56,471 nucleotides of DNA from Chryseobacterium sp. MYb7 (GTDB taxonomy: Bacteria; Bacteroidota; Bacteroidia; Flavobacteriales; Weeksellaceae). The notes under the pieces were generated by a model. The model ran no database searches. It was given only the letters and a program-made list of their open reading frames with translations, and was not told where the DNA came from. This document shows, piece after piece, positions 43,599 to 51,345 of this stretch. Numbering within the stretch: the first letter of the stretch is position 1; each line of letters opens with the position of its first letter. A program made the translations under genes and the position numbers. The DNA lies in contig NZ_PCOU01000008.1 of assembly GCF_002979455.1 (NCBI RefSeq), positions 114,976 to 171,446 of the forward strand. The letters are read 5' to 3'.

Positions 43599-44903
43599 AT
43601 GAAATATTATAATTTAAAGGACCATTCGGAAAAAATTGATTTCAAAGGGGCAACCATAAAAGGTCAGGGGAAAGAAAAAGGATTGTTTTTTCCGGAAAGT
43701 ATTCCTCAGTTTGATGAAGAATTTGTTCAAAATCTTGATCAATATTCTAATGAAGAAATTGCATACAGGTGCATGAAAGATTTTGTGGGAGATGAAATTC
43801 CTTCAGAAATCTTAAAAGAAATTGTTGAAGAAACTGTCAGTTTTGATATCCCTTTGGTCAAGATCAATAAACAGATATCTATATTGGAACTGTTTCATGG
43901 CCCTACCTTAGCTTTCAAAGATATTGGCGCGAGATTCATGAGCCGTTGTCTGTCTTATTTCCTGAAAGACGAACAGAAAAAAGTCACTGTTCTTGTAGCC
44001 ACTTCAGGAGATACGGGTGGAGCTGTTGCCCATGGTTTTTATAAAATCCCACAGATTGATGTAGTGATATTGTATCCAAAGAACAGAGTAAGTCCGGTTC
44101 AGGAGAAACAGCTTACGGCATTGGGAGAAAACATTTCAGCATTGGAAGTCAACGGCAGTTTCGATGACTGTCAGAATCTTGTAAAACAGGCTTTTTCGGA
44201 TGAAGAAATCAACAGCCAGTTGTTTCTGACGTCTGCTAATTCTATCAATGTGGCAAGATGGCTTCCCCAGCAGATTTATTATTTAATTGCATTGAAACAA
44301 TGGAAACAATATCATAAGGAACATCCGGTAATCTGTGTTCCTAGCGGAAATTTCGGAAATATTTGTGCCGGATTGCTTGCTCATTTCAGAGGTTTACCTG
44401 CCAATCATTTTATTGCGGCCTGTAATGCCAATCATGTCATTCCGGATTATTTTGCAACGCAAAACTACCAGCCACAAAAAGCAGTCGCTACCCTATCCAA
44501 TGCCATGGATGTAGGAGATCCGAGTAATTTTGTAAGAATTCTGGAACTTTTCGGGCATCAGTTTGAAACATTGAAAAATAAAATATCAGCTTATTCCATT
44601 GATGATGACAAAACAATGAGCACCATTACGGAAGTCTATGAGAAATACGGATATATTCTGGAACCTCACAGCGCTGTGGCATTTGCTGCAATGGAACAGT
44701 ACTTGCAAGAAAATCCTGAGCAAAAAGGATTTATCCTGGGTACTGCTCATCCGGTAAAATTCCCTGATGCTGTGGAAAAAGCGATTCATACTCAGATTGA
44801 AATTCCGGAAACATTGAATGAACTTATGAAAAAGGAGAAAAAAACTGTAGAAATAAATTCAGATTTTGAAGAATTAAGACGATTTTTGCTTCATAAAATC
44901 TGA
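43599..44903 (+). CDS. thrC: Threonine synthase
   Basis: This 434-residue PLP enzyme converts phosphohomoserine to threonine. The PLP lysine is in HGPTLAFKDIGARFM (about residues 100-114). The SGDTGGAVAHGFY loop (about 130-142) and the VPSGNFGNICAG phosphate-binding motif (about 247-258) are present. Length and N-terminus (MKYYNLKDHSEKIDF) fit the family. It is the last threonine enzyme in the operon, and folB follows after four bases. Confidence 0.96.
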   Translation: MKYYNLKDHSEKIDFKGATIKGQGKEKGLFFPESIPQFDEEFVQNLDQYSNEEIAYRCMKDFVGDEIPSEILKEIVEETVSFDIPLVKINKQISILELFHGPTLAFKDIGARFMSRCLSYFLKDEQKKVTVLVATSGDTGGAVAHGFYKIPQIDVVILYPKNRVSPVQEKQLTALGENISALEVNGSFDDCQNLVKQAFSDEEINSQLFLTSANSINVARWLPQQIYYLIALKQWKQYHKEHPVICVPSGNFGNICAGLLAHFRGLPANHFIAACNANHVIPDYFATQNYQPQKAVATLSNAMDVGDPSNFVRILELFGHQFETLKNKISAYSIDDDKTMSTITEVYEKYGYILEPHSAVAFAAMEQYLQENPEQKGFILGTAHPVKFPDAVEKAIHTQIEIPETLNELMKKEKKTVEINSDFEELRRFLLHKI

Positions 44904-44907
44904 AGCA

Positions 44908-45276
44908 ATGAGCAAAATATATCTTGAAGATGTAAGAATATATGCGTACCATGGTGTACTTCCCGAAGAAAATATCATCGGAACGTATTATATTCTGAAT
45001 GCAGAACTTCATACCGATCTGTGGAAAGCCGCCACATCTGATGATTTGCATGACACCATAAGTTATGCGGATATCAATGACATCCTTCACGGCGAAATGA
45101 AAATAAAATCCAAATTATTGGAACATGTAGCCGGAAGAATCATCACAAAAATTCATGACAGCTTTCCACAGGTCGATTATATTAAATTAAAAATAACGAA
45201 AACAGCCCCACCAATGCAGGGAGAAAAGAAAGGTGCCAGCATTGAGCTTGAAAAGAGCTTTAAACCGGAAAATTAA
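44908..45276 (+). CDS. folB: Dihydroneopterin aldolase
   Basis: This 122-residue protein cleaves dihydroneopterin in folate synthesis. The family motifs are VRIYAYHGVLPEE (about residues 8-20), DTISYADI (about 49-56) and KSKLLEHVAGRII (about 68-80, with the catalytic Lys region at IKLKITKTAPPM). It lies four bases after thrC, so it shares that transcript. The functional link to threonine synthesis is unclear; the arrangement may simply be a conserved flavobacterial operon. Confidence 0.93.
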   Translation: MSKIYLEDVRIYAYHGVLPEENIIGTYYILNAELHTDLWKAATSDDLHDTISYADINDILHGEMKIKSKLLEHVAGRIITKIHDSFPQVDYIKLKITKTAPPMQGEKKGASIELEKSFKPEN

Positions 45277-45312
45277 AATGCTTATTTTCGTTTCATTAAA
45301 AAAACATACAAA

Positions 45313-46677
45313 TTGAAATTCGTTAAAATATTATTTTTAGCAATAGGGATCAGCACTTTTGGTCAAACCGGTGTTGATAATCAATTGGCGGCTTATAACT
45401 TCCCTAAGATCAAATCCAGCATTACAATGCCTGTGACGATTCCTCTTTCGGAACTGAGCAATATGATCAATGCTTCTGTGAAAGATCTGGTGTATCAGGA
45501 TGATTCTTATACTGATAACAACAATGACCAGTTCAAAGTAAAAGTCTGGAAGACCAGACCTATCCGTCTTGTAGGAGGAACCAGCCAGAATTTACTGATT
45601 GAAGTTCCCTTAAAAATATGGGCAGAAAAAGGAATTGGTACTTTGGGAGTGTATACCTATCAAAATACCACTTTTGAAACGGTAATGTCTTTCAATACCA
45701 CGGTTACTTTTAAAAACAACTGGACAATCACTACGAATACCCAGCCGAACGGTTTCAGATGGGTAAGCAAACCAGTGCTTGATTATGGAAGAATACAGAT
45801 TCCTATTACCTCCATTGTTGAAAAAAGTTTAAAAGAGCAACAGGAAAAATTCTGTAAAACGATAGACCAGCAAATGGCTACGCAGCTGAACTTCCAGCAA
45901 TATGCCTTAATGGCGTGGAATACTTTTCTGCAGCCCTTCAATATTTCGGAAGAATATAATACCTGGCTTAAAGTAAGCCCTGTGGGTGTTAATATCACTC
46001 CTTTGAAATTTTATGGAAACCAGATCAATGCTACTCTTGGGGTGGATATTTATTCGGAAACTTTTACAGGAAATAAACCTTCCGCTTCTTCCCCAGTGAC
46101 AAGTGTTGCTAATTTTAACTCCACTCCTACTGTTGCGGATAAGTTTATTTTGCAGACAACAGCCAATATTCCTTTCACTGAAGCAAGCAATATGGCAAGA
46201 AAAACTTTCCTGAACAAGGAGTTTGATGTTCGTGATTCTAAAGTGAAGGTAACCGATATCAGAGTATATGGTGTTGATGACAGAGTGGTTATTGAGGCTC
46301 AGACTGACGGCTATATCAAAGGAACATCCATTATTTCAGGGATTCCGGTGTATGATGAAACCAAAAGGAAGATTGTTTTATCGGAAACGAAATTTAAACT
46401 GAAAACAACCAATATCCTTCAAAAAACAGCTTCCCTCCTATTTCAGGGGAAAATTGTAAAAATGATTGAAGAAGAATACGGTATTCCTACTCAGGAACTG
46501 GAAGAAACTTCAAGAAAAAGCATCGAAGAAGCCTTTAACAAAGAATATTATAAAGGTTTAAAGATGAACGGAAAAGTATTCAATCTTAAACCAAGTAAAA
46601 TTTTACTCAGCAATACAGGAATCACAGCCGTTATTGATACCAATGCTTCTTTAAAATTATTGGTCAATGGCTTCTAG
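45313..46677 (+). CDS. DUF4403 family protein, secreted
   Basis: This 454-residue protein starts with TTG and has a signal peptide (MKFVKILFLAIGISTFGQ). The rest is beta-rich with repeated strands, and the sequence pattern matches the DUF4403 family of Bacteroidota. Family function is unknown; position in the periplasm or outer membrane is inferred. It lies 36 bases downstream of folB, so read-through from the thr operon is possible. The TTG start is favoured because no ATG precedes the signal peptide. Confidence 0.8.
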   Translation: MKFVKILFLAIGISTFGQTGVDNQLAAYNFPKIKSSITMPVTIPLSELSNMINASVKDLVYQDDSYTDNNNDQFKVKVWKTRPIRLVGGTSQNLLIEVPLKIWAEKGIGTLGVYTYQNTTFETVMSFNTTVTFKNNWTITTNTQPNGFRWVSKPVLDYGRIQIPITSIVEKSLKEQQEKFCKTIDQQMATQLNFQQYALMAWNTFLQPFNISEEYNTWLKVSPVGVNITPLKFYGNQINATLGVDIYSETFTGNKPSASSPVTSVANFNSTPTVADKFILQTTANIPFTEASNMARKTFLNKEFDVRDSKVKVTDIRVYGVDDRVVIEAQTDGYIKGTSIISGIPVYDETKRKIVLSETKFKLKTTNILQKTASLLFQGKIVKMIEEEYGIPTQELEETSRKSIEEAFNKEYYKGLKMNGKVFNLKPSKILLSNTGITAVIDTNASLKLLVNGF

Positions 46678-46721
46678 AACTTCAAATAAAAAATTAAACT
46701 AAAAAACTAATAATCTTATAC

Positions 46722-47219
46722 ATGAAAACAATTCTAAATGTTGTTGAATATAACAAAGCTTCATCAGGGATCAGACTTGCTAATAATTTTCTTGACCTTA
46801 TAGTACTATATATTATTAATTATCTCCTCTCTACTGTTTCTAATCTTCTTTATGAGGCCACTTCAATTGAGTTTTTCTACTTCTATAGTAATGGAAATTT
46901 ATTATGGCAAATTCTGATTGGAAATTTCAATTATTGTCTTTATTATTTTTTGATGGAAAATTATTTAGATGGGAGAACCGTTGCAAAATATATTACAGGA
47001 ACCAAAGTAATCAGTACAGACGGTACAAAACCAACCACCCAGCAAATTATTTACAGAAGTCTTTCCAGAATTGTCCCTTTTGATGGGTTATCATTTCTTG
47101 GCGTAAACGGATGGCATGACAGCTGGAGCGAAACAAGAGTAATTAACATCAAAAATTATCAGGCTGAAATTCAAGCAAAAAGCGAAATAGAAGCTCTTGG
47201 AAAGAAAGAAATTGCTTAA
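46722..47219 (+). CDS. RDD family membrane protein
   Basis: This 165-residue protein contains two to three hydrophobic segments (about 20-45 and 60-85). The RDD-type motif region is ASSGIRLANNFLDLIVLY (Arg and Asp at residues 17 and 23), followed by GRTVAKYITGTKVIS. RDD proteins are small integral membrane proteins, some involved in ion exchange. The role here is unknown. It lies 44 bases downstream of the DUF4403 gene and precedes tRNA-Cys. Confidence 0.85.
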   Translation: MKTILNVVEYNKASSGIRLANNFLDLIVLYIINYLLSTVSNLLYEATSIEFFYFYSNGNLLWQILIGNFNYCLYYFLMENYLDGRTVAKYITGTKVISTDGTKPTTQQIIYRSLSRIVPFDGLSFLGVNGWHDSWSETRVINIKNYQAEIQAKSEIEALGKKEIA

Positions 47220-47224
47220 AAACT

Positions 47225-47254
47225 TTTGTTCATAAAGAAATTTTGCTATATTTG
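47225..47254 (+). promoter_or_regulatory. Promoter of tRNA-Cys
   Basis: TTTG (-33, 47225-47228) and TATATTTG (-7, 47247-47254) are separated by 18 bases, 23 bases before the tRNA. Confidence 0.7.
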
Positions 47255-47277
47255 CACACCTCAAAAATGGTAAAAAT

Positions 47278-47348
47278 GGTACTTTGGCCGAGCGGCTAGG
47301 CAGTGGTCTGCAACACCATCTACAGCGGTTCGAATCCGCTAGGTACCT
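47278..47348 (+). tRNA. tRNA-Cys (anticodon GCA)
   Basis: The acceptor stem GGTACTT pairs with AGGTACC, with discriminator U73 as in other tRNA-Cys. The D arm has GCC/GGC. The anticodon loop is CTGCAAC with GCA at positions 34-36, and the T arm is AGCGG-TTCGAAT-CCGCT. The 3' CCA is not encoded. A terminator follows directly, and an upstream promoter is visible. Confidence 0.95.
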
Positions 47349-47351
47349 CAG

Positions 47352-47383
47352 AAAAAACCTCTAAGTTATTTAGAGGTTTTTTT
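47352..47383 (+). terminator. Terminator after tRNA-Cys
   Basis: The stem AAAACCTCTAA/TTAGAGGTTTT is followed by TTT. Confidence 0.85.
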
Positions 47384-47466
47384 GTTTCTATTTCTTACCT
47401 CACCATACACATATATTATTATATTTATGGAAAAATAATAACCATATCTTTAATAAATAGCTAACC

Positions 47467-47607
47467 ATGTTTTTATCAATATCATCAACACACATTATCA
47501 TTTCAGCAATTATATTAACCCTATTGATGTTAGGTGGTATTTATGGCTTTTACAGATTAATAAAATATGCCGTTAAAAAAGGGATCAAAGAATCCATAGA
47601 AAAATAA
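47467..47607 (+). CDS. Hypothetical small membrane protein
   Basis: This 46-residue frame was found by reading the DNA. It has one strongly hydrophobic segment (about residues 9-27, IIISAIILTLLMLGG) followed by a basic C-terminus (KKGIKESIEK), the arrangement of a single-pass membrane protein. The next gene follows after 18 bases, which suggests a small operon. I do not recognise a family. Confidence 0.5.
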   Translation: MFLSISSTHIIISAIILTLLMLGGIYGFYRLIKYAVKKGIKESIEK

Positions 47608-47625
47608 TACTAAAATCAAATACTG

Positions 47626-47895
47626 ATGATACACTTTACCCCTGAAGAAAAAAACCTCATACTCGCAGCAATACAGTATGAAAAGGAAATACAAGACAAA
47701 GCTGATGATGAAGAAATAGATTATGTGGAAGAAATAGAAGAGGAAATTCAAAGAGAAAATGTTTTTATTTCAAGAAGGAATATAGACTCTATCGGCATTT
47801 ATCTGGGACACTTACTTGATAAAGCAGATCAATATAACAATGCTGAAGTTCTGTCTTTAGAAAGTAAATTAGATGATTTATCAAACCTGCCTTAA
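47626..47895 (+). CDS. Hypothetical acidic helical protein
   Basis: This 89-residue protein is strongly acidic (ADDEEIDYVEEIEEEIQRE), probably largely alpha-helical, with no signal or membrane segment. I do not recognise a family. It follows the small membrane protein gene on the same strand. A terminator follows. Confidence 0.55.
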   Translation: MIHFTPEEKNLILAAIQYEKEIQDKADDEEIDYVEEIEEEIQRENVFISRRNIDSIGIYLGHLLDKADQYNNAEVLSLESKLDDLSNLP

Positions 47896-47900
47896 TAAAT

Positions 47901-47928
47901 ATCCCTGCCACTTAGCGGGGATTTTTTA
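47901..47928 (+). terminator. Terminator after the acidic protein gene
   Basis: The stem ATCCCTGC/GCGGGGAT has one G-U pair and is followed by six T. Confidence 0.75.
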
Positions 47929-47937
47929 TTTCAATTC

Positions 47938-48039
47938 AAAAAAAAATCCTCGGAAATTCCGAGGATAAAAACTAATAACCATGAAAACTCAAATTAAACA
48001 TGAGTTACATTACTATATCGAAAAATCGTGCCAAGAATA
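47938..48039 (-). ncRNA. Candidate small RNA unit 1 (minus strand)
   Basis: Read on the minus strand: a -7-like TATTCTTG (48032-48039), about 70 bases without a good ORF, then a conserved stretch ending GTTTTTA. A perfect terminator follows, with stem ATCCTCGGA/TCCGAGGAT and nine T (47938-47966). It is related in layout to units 2 and 3. Evidence is structural only. Confidence 0.45.
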
Positions 48040-48752
48040 TCATTTTTGATAAAAAAAACCTATTTATTCCTATAATATCATTTTTGTGATTTCAGCATTT
48101 TAAACCGATTTTATAGATGCTTTAAAATCCACTTCATAATTATTTATAATTAATTAAAACATTTCCAACATCAGAATGTAAATATTAAAAAAAAAATAAT
48201 TTACAGTTTCATAAAATTAAATTCATATTAAAGAAACATATACTTTATTGACCTTCAAAAAAAAACTAAACCAACTCTCTATTTGCATAATTTATTCTTT
48301 ATCTAAATCAGATGACATAATATTTGTCATCTGTAATACATTACATGAAAAAGCCTCCAAAAAATGAAGGCCTCAAAAAACACAAATGATGAAAAAAAAT
48401 TTTATATCAGAGATAAAAATTAATTTATCTGTTGATTCTAGCACCAAAGATATACCAGTCTTTATTTTTATTTTATGAGTATAATCATAAAATTATTAAT
48501 TCTTTTCAATAGTGAATTTCTGGATGGCAGACGATATTTCTCAAAAAAAGACAATAAAGAATCATAAAATAATAATTAAACATTGGATTAATTTTAAAAT
48601 ATTCTATATTTCTTATTAATAAATAATATTTAAAGAATAATAACAATTCATAATAGGTAAAATATATTAAAAAAATATCAAATACACCATGATCCATGTT
48701 AAGTTTTTAATCTGCATTATTATATAATTTTACATTATTAATTCAAAAGAAC
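48040..48752. other. Gene-poor AT-rich stretch
   Basis: This very AT-rich spacer holds no convincing gene. It contains small RNA unit 2 and the hairpin GATGACA/TGTCATC at 48311-48331. I saw nothing else that can be supported. Confidence 0.4.
48345..48452 (-). ncRNA. Candidate small RNA unit 2 (minus strand)
   Basis: On the minus strand an exact TATCTTTG -7 box (48445-48452) is followed by about 65 bases. The conserved TTTTTCATCATTTGTG and TTTTTT come next, then an imperfect stem (GCCTTC/GGAGGC) with T-run. Unit 3 shares the conserved stretch nearly exactly. Confidence 0.5.
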
Positions 48753-49586
48753 GTGATAAAATTTTCTATACTTATAGCCCACTATAATAATGGAAAGTAT
48801 TTTAAAGAATGCTATCAATCCTTAATTAATCAAACCTATGAAAACTGGGAGGTGATTATTATTGATGATGCTTCTACAGATCATTCAGTAGAGATGATCC
48901 AGTCTCTGATCAAAAATGATTCCCGATTCAAACTCTATCATAACATTATCAATCAAGGTTGTGGTTTTACAAAAGCGGCCTGCATACAATATGCTCAGGG
49001 AGATCTGTGTGCTTACCTGGATCCGGATGACGCCATTTATCCCGAAGCACTTGAAAAAACCGTTCATGAATTTATACACAAAAATGATCTGGCAGCCGTT
49101 TATTCCCAAATGAGACTTTGTGATGAAAATCTCACTCCCAAAAGCACATATGCCGGCACCAAGCAAATCTACAACAACCGTTATTTTTTTAATTGCCCTA
49201 TTCAGGTTGCCCATTTCTTTGTATTCAAAAGGGAAACATATTTAAGAACAAAAGGCATTAATCCTAATTTGAAAAATGCGGTAGATCAGGATCTTTACTT
49301 AAAAATATTGGAACAAGGAGAAGTAAAATACCTCAAAGAGCCTCTATATTTATACAGAATTCACTCCCATGGAATTTCCCAGGATAAAGCAAAACAAAGT
49401 GCAAAAGAATCATTTGCCAGAGTAATCCATGAGACCATGAAGAGACGAGGACTTAAAGCAATTAACAACAAAACTGTTCCTGAAATTTTTACCAGTTCAC
49501 AGGAAATATTTGAACTTCTTAATTATCAGAATAATCGAATAGAACGCCTAATCAGCAAAATAAAAGTTACTTTGGATAGTATATAA
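48753..49586 (+). CDS. Glycosyltransferase family 2 protein
   Basis: This 277-residue GT-A-fold enzyme starts with GTG (MIKFSILIAHYNNGKYF). The family motif VIIIDDASTDHSVEM is at about residues 34-48, and the DxD metal site is DPDDAIYPEA near 92. Family role: transfer of a sugar from a nucleotide-sugar to a glycan or other acceptor. It is isolated in a gene-poor stretch, not part of a polysaccharide cluster visible here. The GTG start is supported by the family N-terminus. A strong terminator follows. Confidence 0.88.
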   Translation: MIKFSILIAHYNNGKYFKECYQSLINQTYENWEVIIIDDASTDHSVEMIQSLIKNDSRFKLYHNIINQGCGFTKAACIQYAQGDLCAYLDPDDAIYPEALEKTVHEFIHKNDLAAVYSQMRLCDENLTPKSTYAGTKQIYNNRYFFNCPIQVAHFFVFKRETYLRTKGINPNLKNAVDQDLYLKILEQGEVKYLKEPLYLYRIHSHGISQDKAKQSAKESFARVIHETMKRRGLKAINNKTVPEIFTSSQEIFELLNYQNNRIERLISKIKVTLDSI

Positions 49587-49591
49587 AAAAC

Positions 49592-49621
49592 AAAAGACTT
49601 CTCGTTTCGAGAAGTCTTTTT
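49592..49621 (+). terminator. Terminator of the glycosyltransferase gene
   Basis: The perfect stem AAAAGACTTCTCG/CGAGAAGTCTTTT is followed by T. Confidence 0.88.
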
Positions 49622-50048
49622 GATAAAATATGGAATGAAAATGTTTTATCAAATCTACCATATGCTGCTCAATTATTATATGAGCAGAATCATAAACTTT
49701 AATATTATAATAACCTTACATGAAAAGGCCTCCTGATGGAGGCCTAAAAAACACAAATGATGAAAAAAATCTATTTAGAAAAATCCAAACAGAATATTGT
49801 AAAATCATTCATCATAACCGCTTAATTATTTTTCTTTTGAAGAAAAATATAATACAAGGCCGGAATTGAAGAATGAATACTTCTATAAGAGTCAAACTGC
49901 ATCCTGAAGATTAAATCAATCTCAATTTTATGCCATTATGATAGTTGCATAAAAATCAACAAAGATCACAGATATCCATTGAATATCTAAAGAAAAATCT
50001 TCATTTCTGGAAGGGTAAATTTAGCTAATTATTTTTTGGCTCACAAAC
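49622..50048. other. AT-rich spacer
   Basis: The spacer holds candidate small RNA unit 3. No convincing ORF or other element was found in the rest. Confidence 0.4.
49716..49770 (-). ncRNA. Candidate small RNA unit 3 or 3' end (minus strand)
   Basis: On the minus strand TTTTTTCATCATTTGTG and TTTTTT precede a perfect eight-pair stem AGGCCTCC/GGAGGCCT and TTTT. The conserved part matches unit 2. No good -7 box was found upstream, so it may instead be the distal terminator of the hypothetical gene at 50049-50489. Confidence 0.4.
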
Positions 50049-50489
50049 CTATTCTTCCCAGACGATTGGAATATATACCGTGATATATCCGTCAGAATCT
50101 ACCTGTGCATCAGAAACTGTAGCAACTACTGTTCCATAACCTACCCAGCCACCTTGTCCCTGCATTGCAGAAAAAGTGTAAGTTCCCGCAGGAAGACCAT
50201 CATAATACTGAGGAACCGACTGAAATCCACCACCATAATACGTATCATACACTTCTCCGGTGGTCATATTTTCAGCAACAAAACTTCCTACATCATAATT
50301 TCCTGAAAGGATTTTTGCTCCACTTTTAGAAAGAAGACCATAACGGATTTTATAAGTCTGAGCCTTTGGTGCCTTATCCGATACTTCTGAACAAATCTTA
50401 TTGCCTTCTATTATTTCTCCAGAGGAAAACGACGTTGTAACAGTCAGCAATCCAATCCATGCTGATACTGTAAAAATTGATTTTTTCAT
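50049..50489 (-). CDS. Hypothetical secreted protein
   Basis: This 146-residue protein has a signal peptide (MKKSIFTVSAWIGLLTVTTSFSS) and a mature part that looks beta-rich, with many Gly, Tyr and aromatic residues (GGGFQSVPQYYDGLPAGTYTF). The last stretch (SDGYITVYIPIVWEE) suggests a beta-sandwich-like fold. I do not recognise a family. It has its own promoter on the minus strand (TTG at 50537-50539 and TATTTTTG at 50512-50519) and no close downstream gene. Confidence 0.75.
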   Translation of the reverse strand: MKKSIFTVSAWIGLLTVTTSFSSGEIIEGNKICSEVSDKAPKAQTYKIRYGLLSKSGAKILSGNYDVGSFVAENMTTGEVYDTYYGGGFQSVPQYYDGLPAGTYTFSAMQGQGGWVGYGTVVATVSDAQVDSDGYITVYIPIVWEE

Positions 50490-50511
50490 ATTAAAAAGTA
50501 ATTTGGTAGTT

Positions 50512-50539
50512 CAAAAATAATCAACTTATATGAATTCAA
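50512..50539 (-). promoter_or_regulatory. Promoter of the hypothetical secreted protein
   Basis: On the minus strand TTG (50537-50539) and TATTTTTG (50512-50519) are separated by 17 bases, 22 bases before the ATG. Confidence 0.6.
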
Positions 50540-50734
50540 TAAAAACTATCAGTGAATTAAAATTTACAAATACTCCCGAAATCCTGCACCAGCAATATAA
50601 AACTAAGCGTTATTAGAAATTACTTTGGTGATTTAATAATAATTTTAACACTCATTAACTAAAATTTGGCTTCATAATTGAAAATAAAACTAAAATTAAA
50701 GTCGTTTTGGCTTTATCGTATTAAAATTTGAATT

Positions 50735-51289
50735 ATGAGAAAGATAGTATTAGCAGGTTTTTTATCCGTCTTGTTAATGACGGCCTGCAAGAAAGACGAC
50801 AGCGTTGCAGAAAAGTCACTGGAAGCACAGAAACTTGAATTTCAGGCCAGACAACTTGAAATAGAAAAACAAAAACTGGCTATTGAAAAGGAAAAAATGG
50901 TCTATGAAGCTCAGAAAAAAGCAGACAGTATATCCGAAAGCAAAAAAGCAAGAATTGCTGCTGAAAATAATTCAAGACCAAAAGTAATCAGAGAAACAAG
51001 AACAATATATAGAGACAGAAGCTCAAACTCTAATTCCGGAGGAAGCGGCAACGGAAGTTACGCCAACAACGGAAGTGGTACTTCACAGGGAACTACCCAG
51101 AAAAAAGGATGGAGTAAAGCTGCCAAAGGAACCGTTATTGGTACTGTAGGTGGAGCTGCTGCCGGAGCCCTGATTGCCAAGAAAAACAGAGGACTGGGAG
51201 CTGTAATTGGTGGTGTTGTAGGAGGTGCTACAGGATATACCATTGGTAGATCACAGGATAGAAAAGACGGAAGAGTACAACCCCGTTAA
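50735..51289 (+). CDS. Lipoprotein with coiled coil and glycine zipper (YMGG-like)
   Basis: This 184-residue protein has a lipobox (LMTAC, Cys near residue 18). A charged coiled-coil region (about 25-80, EAQKLEFQARQLEIEKQKL) and a low-complexity Ser/Gly/Asn linker (about 95-120) come next. A glycine-zipper domain (about 125-170, GTVGGAAAGALIAKKNRG then GAVIGGVVGGATGYTIG) ends the protein. Glycine zippers can insert in membranes; the family is often a small envelope lipoprotein of unknown role. A candidate promoter (TTTTGG at 50705-50710, AAAATTTG at 50723-50730) precedes it. Confidence 0.85.
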   Translation: MRKIVLAGFLSVLLMTACKKDDSVAEKSLEAQKLEFQARQLEIEKQKLAIEKEKMVYEAQKKADSISESKKARIAAENNSRPKVIRETRTIYRDRSSNSNSGGSGNGSYANNGSGTSQGTTQKKGWSKAAKGTVIGTVGGAAAGALIAKKNRGLGAVIGGVVGGATGYTIGRSQDRKDGRVQPR

Positions 51290-51313
51290 TAAATATTTTT
51301 AAGAATAAAATAT

Positions 51314-51345
51314 AAAGATTGCTTACTTTTAAGCAATCTTTTTTT
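51314..51345 (+). terminator. Terminator after the YMGG lipoprotein
   Basis: The stem AAAGATTGCTT/AAGCAATCTTT with loop ACTTTT is followed by T. The in-frame TTG at 51319 is in this hairpin, so the next gene must start later. Confidence 0.85.

Noticed and set aside
47981..48049. A 22-codon plus-strand frame beginning MKTQIKHELHYYIEKS
   Set aside because: It lies opposite candidate small RNA unit 1 and has no conserved partner. The minus-strand reading with a terminator is more economical.
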